Shown: positions 16,693-24,863 of the stretch, one piece after another | Numbering within the stretch: the first letter of the stretch is position 1 | Layout: every line of letters starts with the position of its first letter | Source of the DNA: Clostridioides difficile | GTDB taxonomy: Bacteria > Bacillota > Clostridia > Peptostreptococcales > Peptostreptococcaceae | Assembly: GCA_012955965.1 (NCBI GenBank) | Contig: JABBZI010000004.1 | Coordinates: forward strand, 1-64,000 | DNA: 64,000 nt | Direction of reading: 5' to 3' | The notes under the pieces: generated by a model | What the model saw: only the letters and a program-made list of their open reading frames with translations | Databases searched by the model: none | Told to the model about the DNA's origin: nothing | Position numbers and translations under genes: made by a program

Positions 16693-17607
16693 CTATTTAG
16701 CCTCCGCCTTTTGTAATTCTATATCAATATCATTTCTAGGATGCTTTTCCTTTATTTCTCTTCTCACGTTTTTATCTATATGATTTAAATATACTTGAAG
16801 GCTAGATAGATTAACATTTCCTAAAATTTTACTTACAACAGCAATGTTAGCACCTTCATTTAACAAATGAATTGCAAACGAATGTCTAAGCATTGTAGGA
16901 TTTATATTTTTATCTATATTAGCTAAATTAGAATATTTTTTTATGACTTTCCAAAGACCTTGTCGTGTAAACCTTTGACCTAATGAACTTACAAATAAAG
17001 AATTTTCACCTTCCACAGCCATTTTAGGTCTTGCTTCTTTTAAATACTTGTCTAAGTAAAGTTTTGTGATATCACAAAGTGGTATCACTCTTTGACTTTT
17101 ACAACAAGAATTACAATATATATAATCAATATCCAAGTCAACATCTTCTATGTTCATATCTACTAATTCAGATACTTTTATACCAGTACCATATAATACT
17201 TCAAAAATAGCCTTGTCCCTAATCAACTTAGGTGTTGTTAACTTTGGAAACTTTAGTAACCTTTCAATTTCTTCTTCTGTAAGTATATTTATATTTTCTT
17301 TCTTTATTTTAGGTTTTTTTATGTCCTTTGCAGGATTGTTTGTACATACATGATTTAAAAATAAATAATCATGAAAAGATTTTATAGAGGATATCATCCT
17401 CGCTATTGTAGCTATTGATACGTTATCTTTTTCCAACTTTATTAAATAACTTATAATATCATTTTCAACTATATCTACTAGTTTAATACTTTTTTGATTT
17501 ATATATTCCATATATTTTTTTATATCCATAAAGTATGATGCCACTGTATTTTCTGATAATCTTTTTTTATCTTTTATGTAATCTATATATCCCTCTATAA
17601 TATCCAT
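16693..17607 (-). CDS. XerD-like tyrosine recombinase with degenerate active site
   Basis: 304 aa. It has both XerC/D domains: an N-terminal SAM-like core-binding domain and the C-terminal catalytic fold. The position, between spoIIM and deoB, is that of xerD (ripX) in B. subtilis. Aligning by eye to E. coli XerD, four of six catalytic residues are changed: Arg to Lys in YGTGIKVSEL, the beta-hairpin Lys to Cys in a CNSCCKSQRVIPL segment, His to Thr in PTMLRHSF, and His to Asn in LGNVNLSS. The second Arg and the Tyr (LQVY) remain. It is full length and in frame, so it looks maintained as a DNA-binding or structural protein rather than an active recombinase. Confidence 0.85.
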   Translation of the reverse strand: MDIIEGYIDYIKDKKRLSENTVASYFMDIKKYMEYINQKSIKLVDIVENDIISYLIKLEKDNVSIATIARMISSIKSFHDYLFLNHVCTNNPAKDIKKPKIKKENINILTEEEIERLLKFPKLTTPKLIRDKAIFEVLYGTGIKVSELVDMNIEDVDLDIDYIYCNSCCKSQRVIPLCDITKLYLDKYLKEARPKMAVEGENSLFVSSLGQRFTRQGLWKVIKKYSNLANIDKNINPTMLRHSFAIHLLNEGANIAVVSKILGNVNLSSLQVYLNHIDKNVRREIKEKHPRNDIDIELQKAEAK

Positions 17608-17618
17608 TATAAACTCCT

Positions 17619-18224
17619 TTATTTAACTAGGAACTTAATAATACCAATACTTGCAGTATTTAATATTAATTGCAACCCCAATGATAGTGCTATTATAATT
17701 ATAATATTTAGTATATACCTCTTAATTAAAAATTGCATATTTTTTCTGTTATTCTTTTTAAACTCATAAACCATTTCTTTGAAATAGCTTAGACTAATTA
17801 ATGTTAATATGATTGCACATGGAATAATAATCAAGTTTTTAAATAATATTATTAAAATCATTTTCGCGCTTTTAAACTTTAATGCTAATATAAAACTATT
17901 TATTGTATATCCTATTGACATACCTTTTAATACGAAAACTACTATTACTGCTGGAATTGTTACTACAAACAGACTTAATAGAGCTATTGAGCCCATAAAA
18001 ATTCCATCTGACTTTAAATTTTGTATAACTGTCTCTTTTATGTTTAGATTTAGATTATAATACTCTACAGCAGGATTTATATTGTTTAATATATTGTCAC
18101 TAGAACCTGGCAAGATTTTATTTATATAAGACCCAATAACAATAGACATCATAAACAATAATCCTATAATAATTATTTGTCTATTTAATTCTCTAAAATC
18201 ATTTTTTCTATATGTTCTTCTCAA
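17619..18224 (-). CDS. spoIIM: Stage II sporulation protein M
   Basis: 201 aa. It starts at TTG 18224, 7 bases after AAGGGGG. About five hydrophobic segments make it a polytopic membrane protein of the SpoIIM family. In B. subtilis SpoIIM works with SpoIID and SpoIIP in the engulfment machine that remodels septal peptidoglycan. It lies 11 bases upstream of the XerD-like gene. Its ribosome binding site is inside an 11-bp hairpin (18233-18273), suggesting translational control. Its mother-cell promoter is not identified. Confidence 0.9.
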   Translation of the reverse strand: MRRTYRKNDFRELNRQIIIIGLLFMMSIVIGSYINKILPGSSDNILNNINPAVEYYNLNLNIKETVIQNLKSDGIFMGSIALLSLFVVTIPAVIVVFVLKGMSIGYTINSFILALKFKSAKMILIILFKNLIIIPCAIILTLISLSYFKEMVYEFKKNNRKNMQFLIKRYILNIIIIIALSLGLQLILNTASIGIIKFLVK

Positions 18225-18232
18225 TTTTATTC

Positions 18233-18273
18233 CCCCTTGTCCTTTATAAAATAATATGCTTTAGGACAAAGGG
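18233..18273 (-). promoter_or_regulatory. Hairpin covering the spoIIM ribosome binding site
   Basis: In the RNA, CCCUUUGUCCU (from 18263-18273) pairs with AGGACAAGGGG (from 18233-18243) over 11 positions with one G-U; the loop is 19 bases. The second arm is the spoIIM Shine-Dalgarno. No T-run follows, so a terminator is unlikely. Confidence 0.6.
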
Positions 18274-18292
18274 TTATTCATTTTTATAAATA

Positions 18293-18829
18293 TTAATTTT
18301 TAAACATATCTTTTACTAATAATAATCCAATAGAAGTCTTTGCATCTTCAATTTCATTTTTTAATACCATATTATAGGCTTCTTCAAGCTCAACTTCATA
18401 TACATCTAAAAACTCATCTGCATCTAAATTATTCTCCCCTGGAGTAAGCCCAGTTGCTAAATATACAAACATTATCTCATTAGAAAAACCTGCTGAAGTG
18501 AAAAATTTATGTATTAATTTAATATTTTTTGCACTATATCCAGTTTCTTCTTTTAGTTCTCTCTCAGCACATTCTTTTGGACTTTCATTTTTTTCTAATT
18601 TACCAGCTGGAATTTCGAAAATTGGCTTTTCTATAGGCTTTCTAAATTGCTTAACTAGTACAATCTTATTGTCATCTGTAACTGCAACTATTCCTACTGC
18701 TCCACCAACTTCTACTAACTCCCTCTTTTGATATCCTTGCCCTGGAATTTCAACAGTATCGACCTTTAAAGTAATTACTTTACCTGTATAAACCCTATCA
18801 CTACTAATAGTTTTTTCTTCTAATACCAT
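18293..18829 (-). CDS. nudF: ADP-ribose pyrophosphatase, Nudix family
   Basis: 178 aa. The Nudix box is complete: GKLEKNESPKECAERELKEETGY (about 76-98), with the REx2EE metal-binding Glu residues. The N-terminal strand-rich part (VYTGKVITLKVDTVEIPG) and IFEIPAGKLE are typical of ADP-ribose pyrophosphatases. It hydrolyses ADP-ribose to AMP and ribose-5-phosphate, though other nucleotide sugars are possible. ATG 18829 follows GGAGG; only one base separates it from the DUF3866 gene. It is the last gene of the envelope cluster before spoIIM. Confidence 0.92.
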   Translation of the reverse strand: MVLEEKTISSDRVYTGKVITLKVDTVEIPGQGYQKRELVEVGGAVGIVAVTDDNKIVLVKQFRKPIEKPIFEIPAGKLEKNESPKECAERELKEETGYSAKNIKLIHKFFTSAGFSNEIMFVYLATGLTPGENNLDADEFLDVYEVELEEAYNMVLKNEIEDAKTSIGLLLVKDMFKN

Positions 18830-18830
18830 C

Positions 18831-19898
18831 TTAAACCTCCATTAAGTAATATGCTGCTGTGCTTGCAGCTTTAAAAAATGCCTCATCTTGTTCGTAATTT
18901 CTTCCCATACTTTTTACTTTTAGATTAAAGTAGTCTAAATCCTCTTTCGTTTTATTATTATCTATATAAATTATATTATGCTTTTTATCTAAACCATTTG
19001 AGATTACTTGTTCTTTTATAAATTTTAATTTTTCATCATCATATATAGTTATTGGTATATCTATATCTACATTTACAATCTCTTTAAATACAGTCATGCT
19101 ATGATGTGAAATACCTTGATGCCTTTCTCTTTTATCAGCAAAACTAATTCTTGGAATTGCTATTGCTTTTCCACCAAGTTTTTTTACAGCATCAAGAATT
19201 GGGCCTTGTTCAATTCCTGTAAATCCATATTTTGTTCCTGTCCCAGCAATTCCTGGTCCCATACTTACAAATACTGCATCTGCTTTTAATATTTCTTTAG
19301 CTGTAATTAGTGCAGTATATATATTTATACATTCATAATCTCCACCAAACGCATTACCTATCGTTATAGTATTGTCTATCAATTTTTTTTCTTTTAAAGT
19401 ATCCACATTTTTGCTTAAATAGATTGGAAGAGATGCCCCATCAGTCATTATATATACTAATTTTTTATTGGGATTACTTCTTTTAAATGAAGCAGCAAAT
19501 GGAGTCAACATACTGTGAAGAGTTCCTACTACAACAGAAAGACCTTCTAATCCTTTAAATTTTCCAAACTCATCATGATAAATACTTTCTTGTTCTTCAA
19601 TAGAATCAACTTTTATTTGGAAAGGTGTATACCTAAGTTTCATTATATGCCCACCTTCAGTTAAAGTAGATTCTAAATTGTTTAAATTAGTTATTACAAA
19701 ATGGTATCCACCTGTACCTAAACTCAGTTCTACTGCTGTTGTATTTAAAACTACTTCATCACCTATACTTATAGTTCCAGATAGCTTTGGATAATTATAT
19801 GCCCTTTGCACTTCCCCATTTATACTCACTCTTATATCATCAAGCGTTTCAGTTTGGCTTACTATTGATTCAACAATCCCCACTCTTTTACTTATCAT
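18831..19898 (-). CDS. DUF3866 family protein
   Basis: 355 aa, no membrane segment. The fold looks alpha/beta with glycine-rich loops: GLSVVVGTLHSMLTPFAASF, VYIMTDGASLPIYLS, and VFVSMGPGIAGTGTKYGF. DUF3866 occurs widely in Firmicutes and Actinobacteria next to SteA/SteB or Nudix genes, and I know of no assigned function. The VMTDGA and GPGIAGTGT segments suggest nucleotide or phosphate binding, but this is a guess. It overlaps its neighbours' ribosome binding sites and is clearly part of the steA-to-nudF operon. Confidence 0.8.
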   Translation of the reverse strand: MISKRVGIVESIVSQTETLDDIRVSINGEVQRAYNYPKLSGTISIGDEVVLNTTAVELSLGTGGYHFVITNLNNLESTLTEGGHIMKLRYTPFQIKVDSIEEQESIYHDEFGKFKGLEGLSVVVGTLHSMLTPFAASFKRSNPNKKLVYIMTDGASLPIYLSKNVDTLKEKKLIDNTITIGNAFGGDYECINIYTALITAKEILKADAVFVSMGPGIAGTGTKYGFTGIEQGPILDAVKKLGGKAIAIPRISFADKRERHQGISHHSMTVFKEIVNVDIDIPITIYDDEKLKFIKEQVISNGLDKKHNIIYIDNNKTKEDLDYFNLKVKSMGRNYEQDEAFFKAASTAAYYLMEV

Positions 19899-19902
19899 AA
19901 TG

Positions 19903-20727
19903 TTACCTTCCTAATTTATCTATAAAATTTAATAATTTATTTTTTTCTATTATCTTAGTTAATGAGTATTTCTCAGTGAATATATGCATAATAACTACAA
20001 ATATTAACCATCCCAATCTAACATTAAACGAATATCCAAAAGCAATCATAATTCCAATAGATATTCCAAGAACATTTGAGCCAGTATCTCCCATCATTGC
20101 TCTTGCTTTTAAGTCATAATTGAAATATGCAAGCACATTTGGCACTATAAGCAATGGAAGAACTTGAACAAAACCTGTTAATGTTAAAAATATAATCACC
20201 ATTATAAATAAATATACTTTTATTGCTCTCCCTGGTCTTAAATCCAATAGATTCATTAAGTTAGTTGATAGAGCTATTATTAGTGTGTTTATTATTATAT
20301 CAACTATGTCTTTTGATATAGCAACAGAAACTATAAGCCCTACAAATCCACCAAATAATGCTTTAAACCCGCCTGTTGTAAGACTTCCTTTGAATAAACT
20401 TTTAAAATGTCCCTTCAAACCACTTACATCTCTATTTCCAATAATATCATCCAATATCCCTGCAAAAAACATAGATATCATACCAAACATAAACATAAAT
20501 ATATATGTTAAATCCCTAAATTCTGTAGTAAAGAAAGTAAGTATTATTCCGTTAATTACAACCATAGGTAAAAACACAATTCCCATACTTACTGGTATCA
20601 TATCTTTTTTATAGTTTGGTCTAAGTATATTTCCATTTATTAATAGATTTTTAAATAGTGGTATTACAGCATAGGTTCCAAATAATCCTGTTAATAATAA
20701 AATGGTATAAAGTATATAATCTTCCAC
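19903..20727 (-). CDS. Glycosyltransferase family 4, polyprenyl-phosphate GlcNAc-1-P transferase-like
   Basis: 274 aa with about nine hydrophobic segments. Family motifs visible: GILDDIIGNRDVSGLKGH on a cytoplasmic loop (the conserved Asp pair), and MGDTGSNVLG further on, as in MraY/WecA. It is shorter than MraY (about 320 aa) and lacks the usual MraY C-terminal His motif as far as I can see. It likely attaches a sugar phosphate to undecaprenyl phosphate or is a derived paralog. It pairs with the GT2 gene upstream in the SteA/SteB cluster. It is not the cell-division mraY, which normally lies in the dcw cluster. Confidence 0.8.
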   Translation of the reverse strand: MEDYILYTILLLTGLFGTYAVIPLFKNLLINGNILRPNYKKDMIPVSMGIVFLPMVVINGIILTFFTTEFRDLTYIFMFMFGMISMFFAGILDDIIGNRDVSGLKGHFKSLFKGSLTTGGFKALFGGFVGLIVSVAISKDIVDIIINTLIIALSTNLMNLLDLRPGRAIKVYLFIMVIIFLTLTGFVQVLPLLIVPNVLAYFNYDLKARAMMGDTGSNVLGISIGIMIAFGYSFNVRLGWLIFVVIMHIFTEKYSLTKIIEKNKLLNFIDKLGR

Positions 20728-20734
20728 TAAGATA

Positions 20735-21427
20735 TTACCTCCATTCTTTCTTTTTTTGTCCTAAAACCTTTTTGATATGATAATACTGTTTTCCTCTATG
20801 AATAAATCCTTTTAAATTTCTTCCTGTTTCATTATGAGTCATATTTACTAATACTTCTTTAATTTTGAATCCATACTTTAAGATATCAATAGTCATGCCA
20901 ACTTCTACTCCATATCCAAAAGGTATTTCATCAAATTTTTCTAAAACTTCTCTTTTAAATATTCTTTGACCTGATAAAGTTGCATCTAACTCAACACCTG
21001 TCATCTCAAATACAGAATTTTTAGCTAATCCTTTTACAAATCCCAAGCCTCCTTTTTTCTTTGCAGGAGGAAACTTAGCTATAGTAACATCAGCATCACC
21101 ATTTAATATAGGTACTATTAATTTTTCAACTTCTTTAGCAGAACTTCCTAAATCTCCATCTAAAAATCCTATAATGTCTGCATTTTTCATTGCTAACTTA
21201 ATACCATAATTTAAAGCATATCCTTTACCTCTATTTTTATCTAACTTAAAAAATTTAATCTTTTCATTCTCTAATTCAGATACAATTTTAGCAGTATTAT
21301 CAATTGAACCATCATCAACAACGATTATTTCGTTTATTTGTTTAATATCAACTATACTATCTAATGTATATTTTATTCTACTTTCTTCATTATAAGCTGG
21401 TATTATTATACTTATATAAGAATCCAT
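20735..21427 (-). CDS. Glycosyltransferase family 2
   Basis: 230 aa. A GT-A fold is evident: ISIIIPAYNEESRI at the N-terminus, IIVVDDGSIDNTA, and FLDGDLG as the DxD metal motif (about 90). It is followed by GQRIFKREVLEKF, typical of the dolichyl-phosphate mannose synthase-like branch. There is no membrane segment. It probably transfers a sugar from an NDP-sugar to a lipid or peptidoglycan-related acceptor. Gene order with the GT4 gene and SteA/SteB suggests an envelope glycan. Confidence 0.88.
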   Translation of the reverse strand: MDSYISIIIPAYNEESRIKYTLDSIVDIKQINEIIVVDDGSIDNTAKIVSELENEKIKFFKLDKNRGKGYALNYGIKLAMKNADIIGFLDGDLGSSAKEVEKLIVPILNGDADVTIAKFPPAKKKGGLGFVKGLAKNSVFEMTGVELDATLSGQRIFKREVLEKFDEIPFGYGVEVGMTIDILKYGFKIKEVLVNMTHNETGRNLKGFIHRGKQYYHIKKVLGQKKKEWR

Positions 21428-21450
21428 TTCTTCTCTCCTTAAAATTATTT

Positions 21451-22326
21451 CTATTTAATAGATGGCAACAATGAAGTTGCAGTATCTAATCTACCAAAGT
21501 TACCAACTATGTTTCCTTGTTGTAAAAGAATAGCTAGAGATATACTTCCTATTCCTTCGTCAATATTATCTATAGTTGCAACCTTGTTTTTAGAATATAG
21601 TTCTACATAAGAAGTTTTAACTCCTGTATTTTGAACTTCTACTAAATATTTATTTTCTGATTTAAGTTTTGAAACTACAAACTTTTCTATTTTTTCAAAC
21701 TGTTTTGCACTATCTTTTGCATCATTTCCACTAGCTATTACAACAGAATCATATTTTAGGTATGTATTTCCAAGAGAGTTAAATTTTATTACATCTAGTT
21801 CTTGAAGATATGTCAGAATATCACTTGCATCTTCCTTTTTAAGGGTATCCATTATATAATTGACAGCATCACTTGCATTTTTTATATCTGTACCTAATTT
21901 AGTTGAGATTTCTTTTAACTTTTCTGGATTTGTTATATTTTCTTTTAATATTATGTTGAATGCAATATTTCCATTAGATTTATTTATTATGTCTTCTATA
22001 TTTTTTGTATAATCGTCATTTTCATTAGCTGATATTATTCCTATACTTTTACCATTTAACGAACCAGCTAAAATTTTATCTACATTTTTATTTATAAAAT
22101 TAACTGCTTCTTCATAATCTTTATTTACATTTGCTAAATCACCATCAAGTTTATCATTTTTTTCTTTTAAAATATTAAACTTGTCATCTAAATCATTTAT
22201 TATATTTGCTTGTTGTTCACTTAATTGTTGATTATTATTTAAATTAAATCCTACTAACATGCCTATACCCAAAGCTATAAATATAGCACCTATAGTGACT
22301 ATATAATATTTCATATTAATATGCAT
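21451..22326 (-). CDS. SteB/MctB-like membrane protein (copper transporter family, DUF3186)
   Basis: 291 aa. A single N-terminal membrane segment (about 7-25, IGAIFIALGIGMLVGF) is followed by a coiled coil (about 30-75) and an extracytoplasmic alpha/beta domain. The family is named for mycobacterial MctB, a mycomembrane copper-efflux protein. In corynebacteria the homolog SteB pairs with SteA in cytokinesis and envelope integrity. It lies 17 bases after steA here, the same pairing. I would not infer copper transport. Confidence 0.8.
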   Translation of the reverse strand: MHINMKYYIVTIGAIFIALGIGMLVGFNLNNNQQLSEQQANIINDLDDKFNILKEKNDKLDGDLANVNKDYEEAVNFINKNVDKILAGSLNGKSIGIISANENDDYTKNIEDIINKSNGNIAFNIILKENITNPEKLKEISTKLGTDIKNASDAVNYIMDTLKKEDASDILTYLQELDVIKFNSLGNTYLKYDSVVIASGNDAKDSAKQFEKIEKFVVSKLKSENKYLVEVQNTGVKTSYVELYSKNKVATIDNIDEGIGSISLAILLQQGNIVGNFGRLDTATSLLPSIK

Positions 22327-22343
22327 ATTTATCCTCCTAAAAT

Positions 22344-23465
22344 TTACATCTGTAATAATACTCTAAACTTTAATTGCATTAGTTGTATAAATTGTTGAAC
22401 TCCTGGTGACAGTGACGCAACTACCAATACAGGAAACAAAGCTGTTGCTATTAATGCCCATATGTACTTTATTTTTAATTTACTTCTATATAATAGATTA
22501 ACACCTTTAGCATCTATAAGTTTTGAACCTATTTTAAGCCTAACTAGAAAAGTACTTGCCATACCTTTTCTTCCTTTTTCTAAGAAATCAATCATATTTG
22601 AATGTGTTCCAACCGCCACTATTAACTCAGCTTTATACTCATAAGCAATAAGCATAGCTATATCTTCACTAGTTCCTGGTGCAGGAAATACAATTGCATC
22701 TAGACCTAATTCTTGAACCCTCTTAAGACCTGGAGCCCTTCCATCAGTATAAGCATGTACTACTATTTCACTAGCCTTTTTTAAAGCTTCATCACTTACA
22801 CTATCCATATCTCCTACGATTACATCTGGAGTGTATCCAAACTCAATTAAAGCATCTGCTCCTCCATCAACACCAACCAATACTGGCTTTACCTCTTCTA
22901 TATAAGAAAGCATTGTACTTAAATCTTCTTTATAGTCCTGGCCTCTTACAACTATCAATACATGTTTATTCGCATAATTAGTTTTCACTTTTGGAATTTC
23001 TACTTCTCCAAGTATAAATCCTTTTTCTTTTTTAGCATAATCTATAGTATTATCTATAAATCTATCCAATTCTACAGCTAAATTCTCATAAGCAGCCTTT
23101 ATTTGGTTTGAAACTTCATACTTGTCTAAAATTTCGCCTGCACCTAAAAATTTTCCATCTCTATATATCTTTCCATCTACAACTTCTATAGTTTCTCCTT
23201 CTTTTAATTCTTCAAATAATTCTTCTCCAATATTATCAATTATTAGTATATTATTTTCAGTTAATATTCCTGGACCTTTATTGGGATACCTACCACTTAT
23301 AGAAGGAGCCGCATTTATGACAAGTTTTATTTTAGCTTCTACTAAAGAGTTTGCAGCAACTTCATCTATATCGATATGATTTATAACTGCTATTTCCCCA
23401 CTTTCAACTCTTTTAGCAAGTTTTTTGGTTTTTCGATCTACTTTTATAGGGGCCTCGACTCTCAT
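22344..23465 (-). CDS. steA: SteA-like protein with thiamine pyrophosphokinase-type domain
   Basis: 373 aa. The middle part resembles the catalytic domain of thiamin pyrophosphokinase: VLVGVDGGADALIEFGYTPDVIVGDMDSVSD, then GTSEDIAMLIA. The C-terminus has a membrane segment (about 333-353), which true thiamin pyrophosphokinases lack. This layout is the SteA family, the cytokinetic ring partner of SteB in corynebacteria. It is the first gene of an operon steA-steB-GT2-GT4-DUF3866-nudF. ATG 23465 follows GGAGG. It may bind rather than transform a nucleotide. Confidence 0.82.
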   Translation of the reverse strand: MRVEAPIKVDRKTKKLAKRVESGEIAVINHIDIDEVAANSLVEAKIKLVINAAPSISGRYPNKGPGILTENNILIIDNIGEELFEELKEGETIEVVDGKIYRDGKFLGAGEILDKYEVSNQIKAAYENLAVELDRFIDNTIDYAKKEKGFILGEVEIPKVKTNYANKHVLIVVRGQDYKEDLSTMLSYIEEVKPVLVGVDGGADALIEFGYTPDVIVGDMDSVSDEALKKASEIVVHAYTDGRAPGLKRVQELGLDAIVFPAPGTSEDIAMLIAYEYKAELIVAVGTHSNMIDFLEKGRKGMASTFLVRLKIGSKLIDAKGVNLLYRSKLKIKYIWALIATALFPVLVVASLSPGVQQFIQLMQLKFRVLLQM

Positions 23466-23790
23466 TTTTAAACCTCCACTATCATTATTAAAATCACATT
23501 ATATTATAGCATTACTTAACAATAAAATAAATGTTTTAAGTTTGTTTTGCATCTTTGGCATTTATAATACTATATTCCATTATTTTTTTATTTAACATAT
23601 TCTACAATACTCTTTAAAATATAAAGTTTTTTATATTTTATTCAATATTCAATTTTTAAAAATAAACTCCTTTCATTTTACAACTTATAATGACACATAC
23701 TATAAACATAGTATAAATAAATTTATTATATTAATATATTGAACGAATAATAAAGAAAAAATAAAGAAAAAATTTTATGCTTATTAAAAT
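23466..23790. other. Upstream region of the steA operon
   Basis: About 325 AT-rich bases, no ORF. On the minus strand an extended -10 (TGCTATAAT, TATAAT at 23503-23508) lies about 40 bases before the steA start and is a plausible promoter. Its -35 is weak. Confidence 0.4.
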
Positions 23791-23829
23791 AGCGAAACAG
23801 TATAACCCTACTGGTTATACCATTTCGCT
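23791..23829 (-). terminator. spo0A terminator
   Basis: A 17-bp stem (23813-23829 with 23791-23807, two G-U pairs) with a 5-base loop, followed by TATTTTAAT on the minus strand. Confidence 0.85.
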
Positions 23830-23889
23830 ACTTGTAATACATATTTATCGCCAATGCCTTAATTAAAAAGCCTTACTTTTTGTGTCTAT

Positions 23890-24699
23890 TTATTTAACCA
23901 TACTATGCTCTAGTCTTAATTTATCAGCAATCATTGCTATAAATTCCGAGTTAGTTGGTTTTCCTTTAGTATTGTGTACTGTATATCCAAATAGTTGATT
24001 TATTGTGTCAACTTTTCCTCTACTCCACGCAACCTCGATTGCATGTCTTATTGCTCTCTCAACTCTACTTGGAGTCGTATTGAATTTTTTAGCTATACTT
24101 GGATATAACTCTTTTGTTACAGCACCTAAAAGCTCAACATTATCAATAACCATTTTTATTGCTTCTCTTAAATATAAATATCCTTTTATATGAGCTGGTA
24201 CTCCTATTTCATGTATTATATTTGTGATTTCTGTTTCTATATTTCCTACATTCTTAACGAAATCACTTCTAGTCATTTGAGTTTCTTGAACTGGTCTAGG
24301 CTTTGGCTCAACTTGAGCAACTCTATTAGAAACCAACTCTCTAATTCTGTTTATAAACACAACAAAATCAAACGGCTTTACTATGTAGTAATCTGCTCCT
24401 AGATTTATTGCGCTTTGAGTTATCTTATCCTGACCTACTGCTGATAGTACTATTATTTTTGGCATTTTAGGTATATCCATCGTATTCAATTTTTCAATTA
24501 CACCTAATCCATCTAGATGTGGCATTATTACGTCTAATATTAATAAGTCCGGTTGTGTCTTTTTTACTAAGTCTAATGCTTCAATTCCATCCTTAGCTAT
24601 GCCTAATATATCGATATCATCCTCATTAGACAAATACTCTTTTAATACCTGACAAAAATCCTTATTGTCATCTGCTAAAACTATTTTGATTTTTTCCAC
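23890..24699 (-). CDS. spo0A: Spo0A, master regulator of sporulation
   Basis: 269 aa from the GTG at 24699, which follows a GGGGGG ribosome binding site and gives the [12 protein letters not shown] start seen in B. subtilis. The upstream ATG at 24714 overlaps the Shine-Dalgarno but is often annotated (274 aa). Receiver domain: DDN acidic pocket, phosphorylated Asp in [13 protein letters not shown], Thr/Ser in VLSAVGQ and Lys in IVKPFDF. The C-terminal effector domain carries the recognition helix [21 protein letters not shown]. Phosphorylated Spo0A binds TGTCGAA boxes to start sporulation. A sigma-H promoter with a 0A box lies upstream. Confidence 0.98.
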   Translation of the reverse strand: MEKIKIVLADDNKDFCQVLKEYLSNEDDIDILGIAKDGIEALDLVKKTQPDLLILDVIMPHLDGLGVIEKLNTMDIPKMPKIIVLSAVGQDKITQSAINLGADYYIVKPFDFVVFINRIRELVSNRVAQVEPKPRPVQETQMTRSDFVKNVGNIETEITNIIHEIGVPAHIKGYLYLREAIKMVIDNVELLGAVTKELYPSIAKKFNTTPSRVERAIRHAIEVAWSRGKVDTINQLFGYTVHNTKGKPTNSEFIAMIADKLRLEHSMVK

Positions 24700-24787
24700 T
24701 AAAAATCCCCCCATTAAAAAACATCTTCTTATTACAGAAAACTAAACTTTTTACACAATTACTTCTTAATTATCTACTCTAAAGCAT

Positions 24788-24815
24788 ATTCGACACTCCA
24801 AAATTATATTCCTTC
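24788..24815 (-). promoter_or_regulatory. Sigma-H promoter of spo0A with overlapping 0A box
   Basis: On the minus strand GAAGGAATA (24807-24815) and GTCGAAT (24788-24794) match the sigma-H consensus (RnAGGAWWW, 12 bases, RnnGAAT). TGTCGAA (24789-24795), a 0A box, overlaps the -10. This agrees with the known sigma-H control and autoregulation of spo0A. Confidence 0.85.
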
Positions 24816-24863
24816 TATATAATTGATAAAATAATAAAATAATAAAATTTTTTAATGCCTCAC

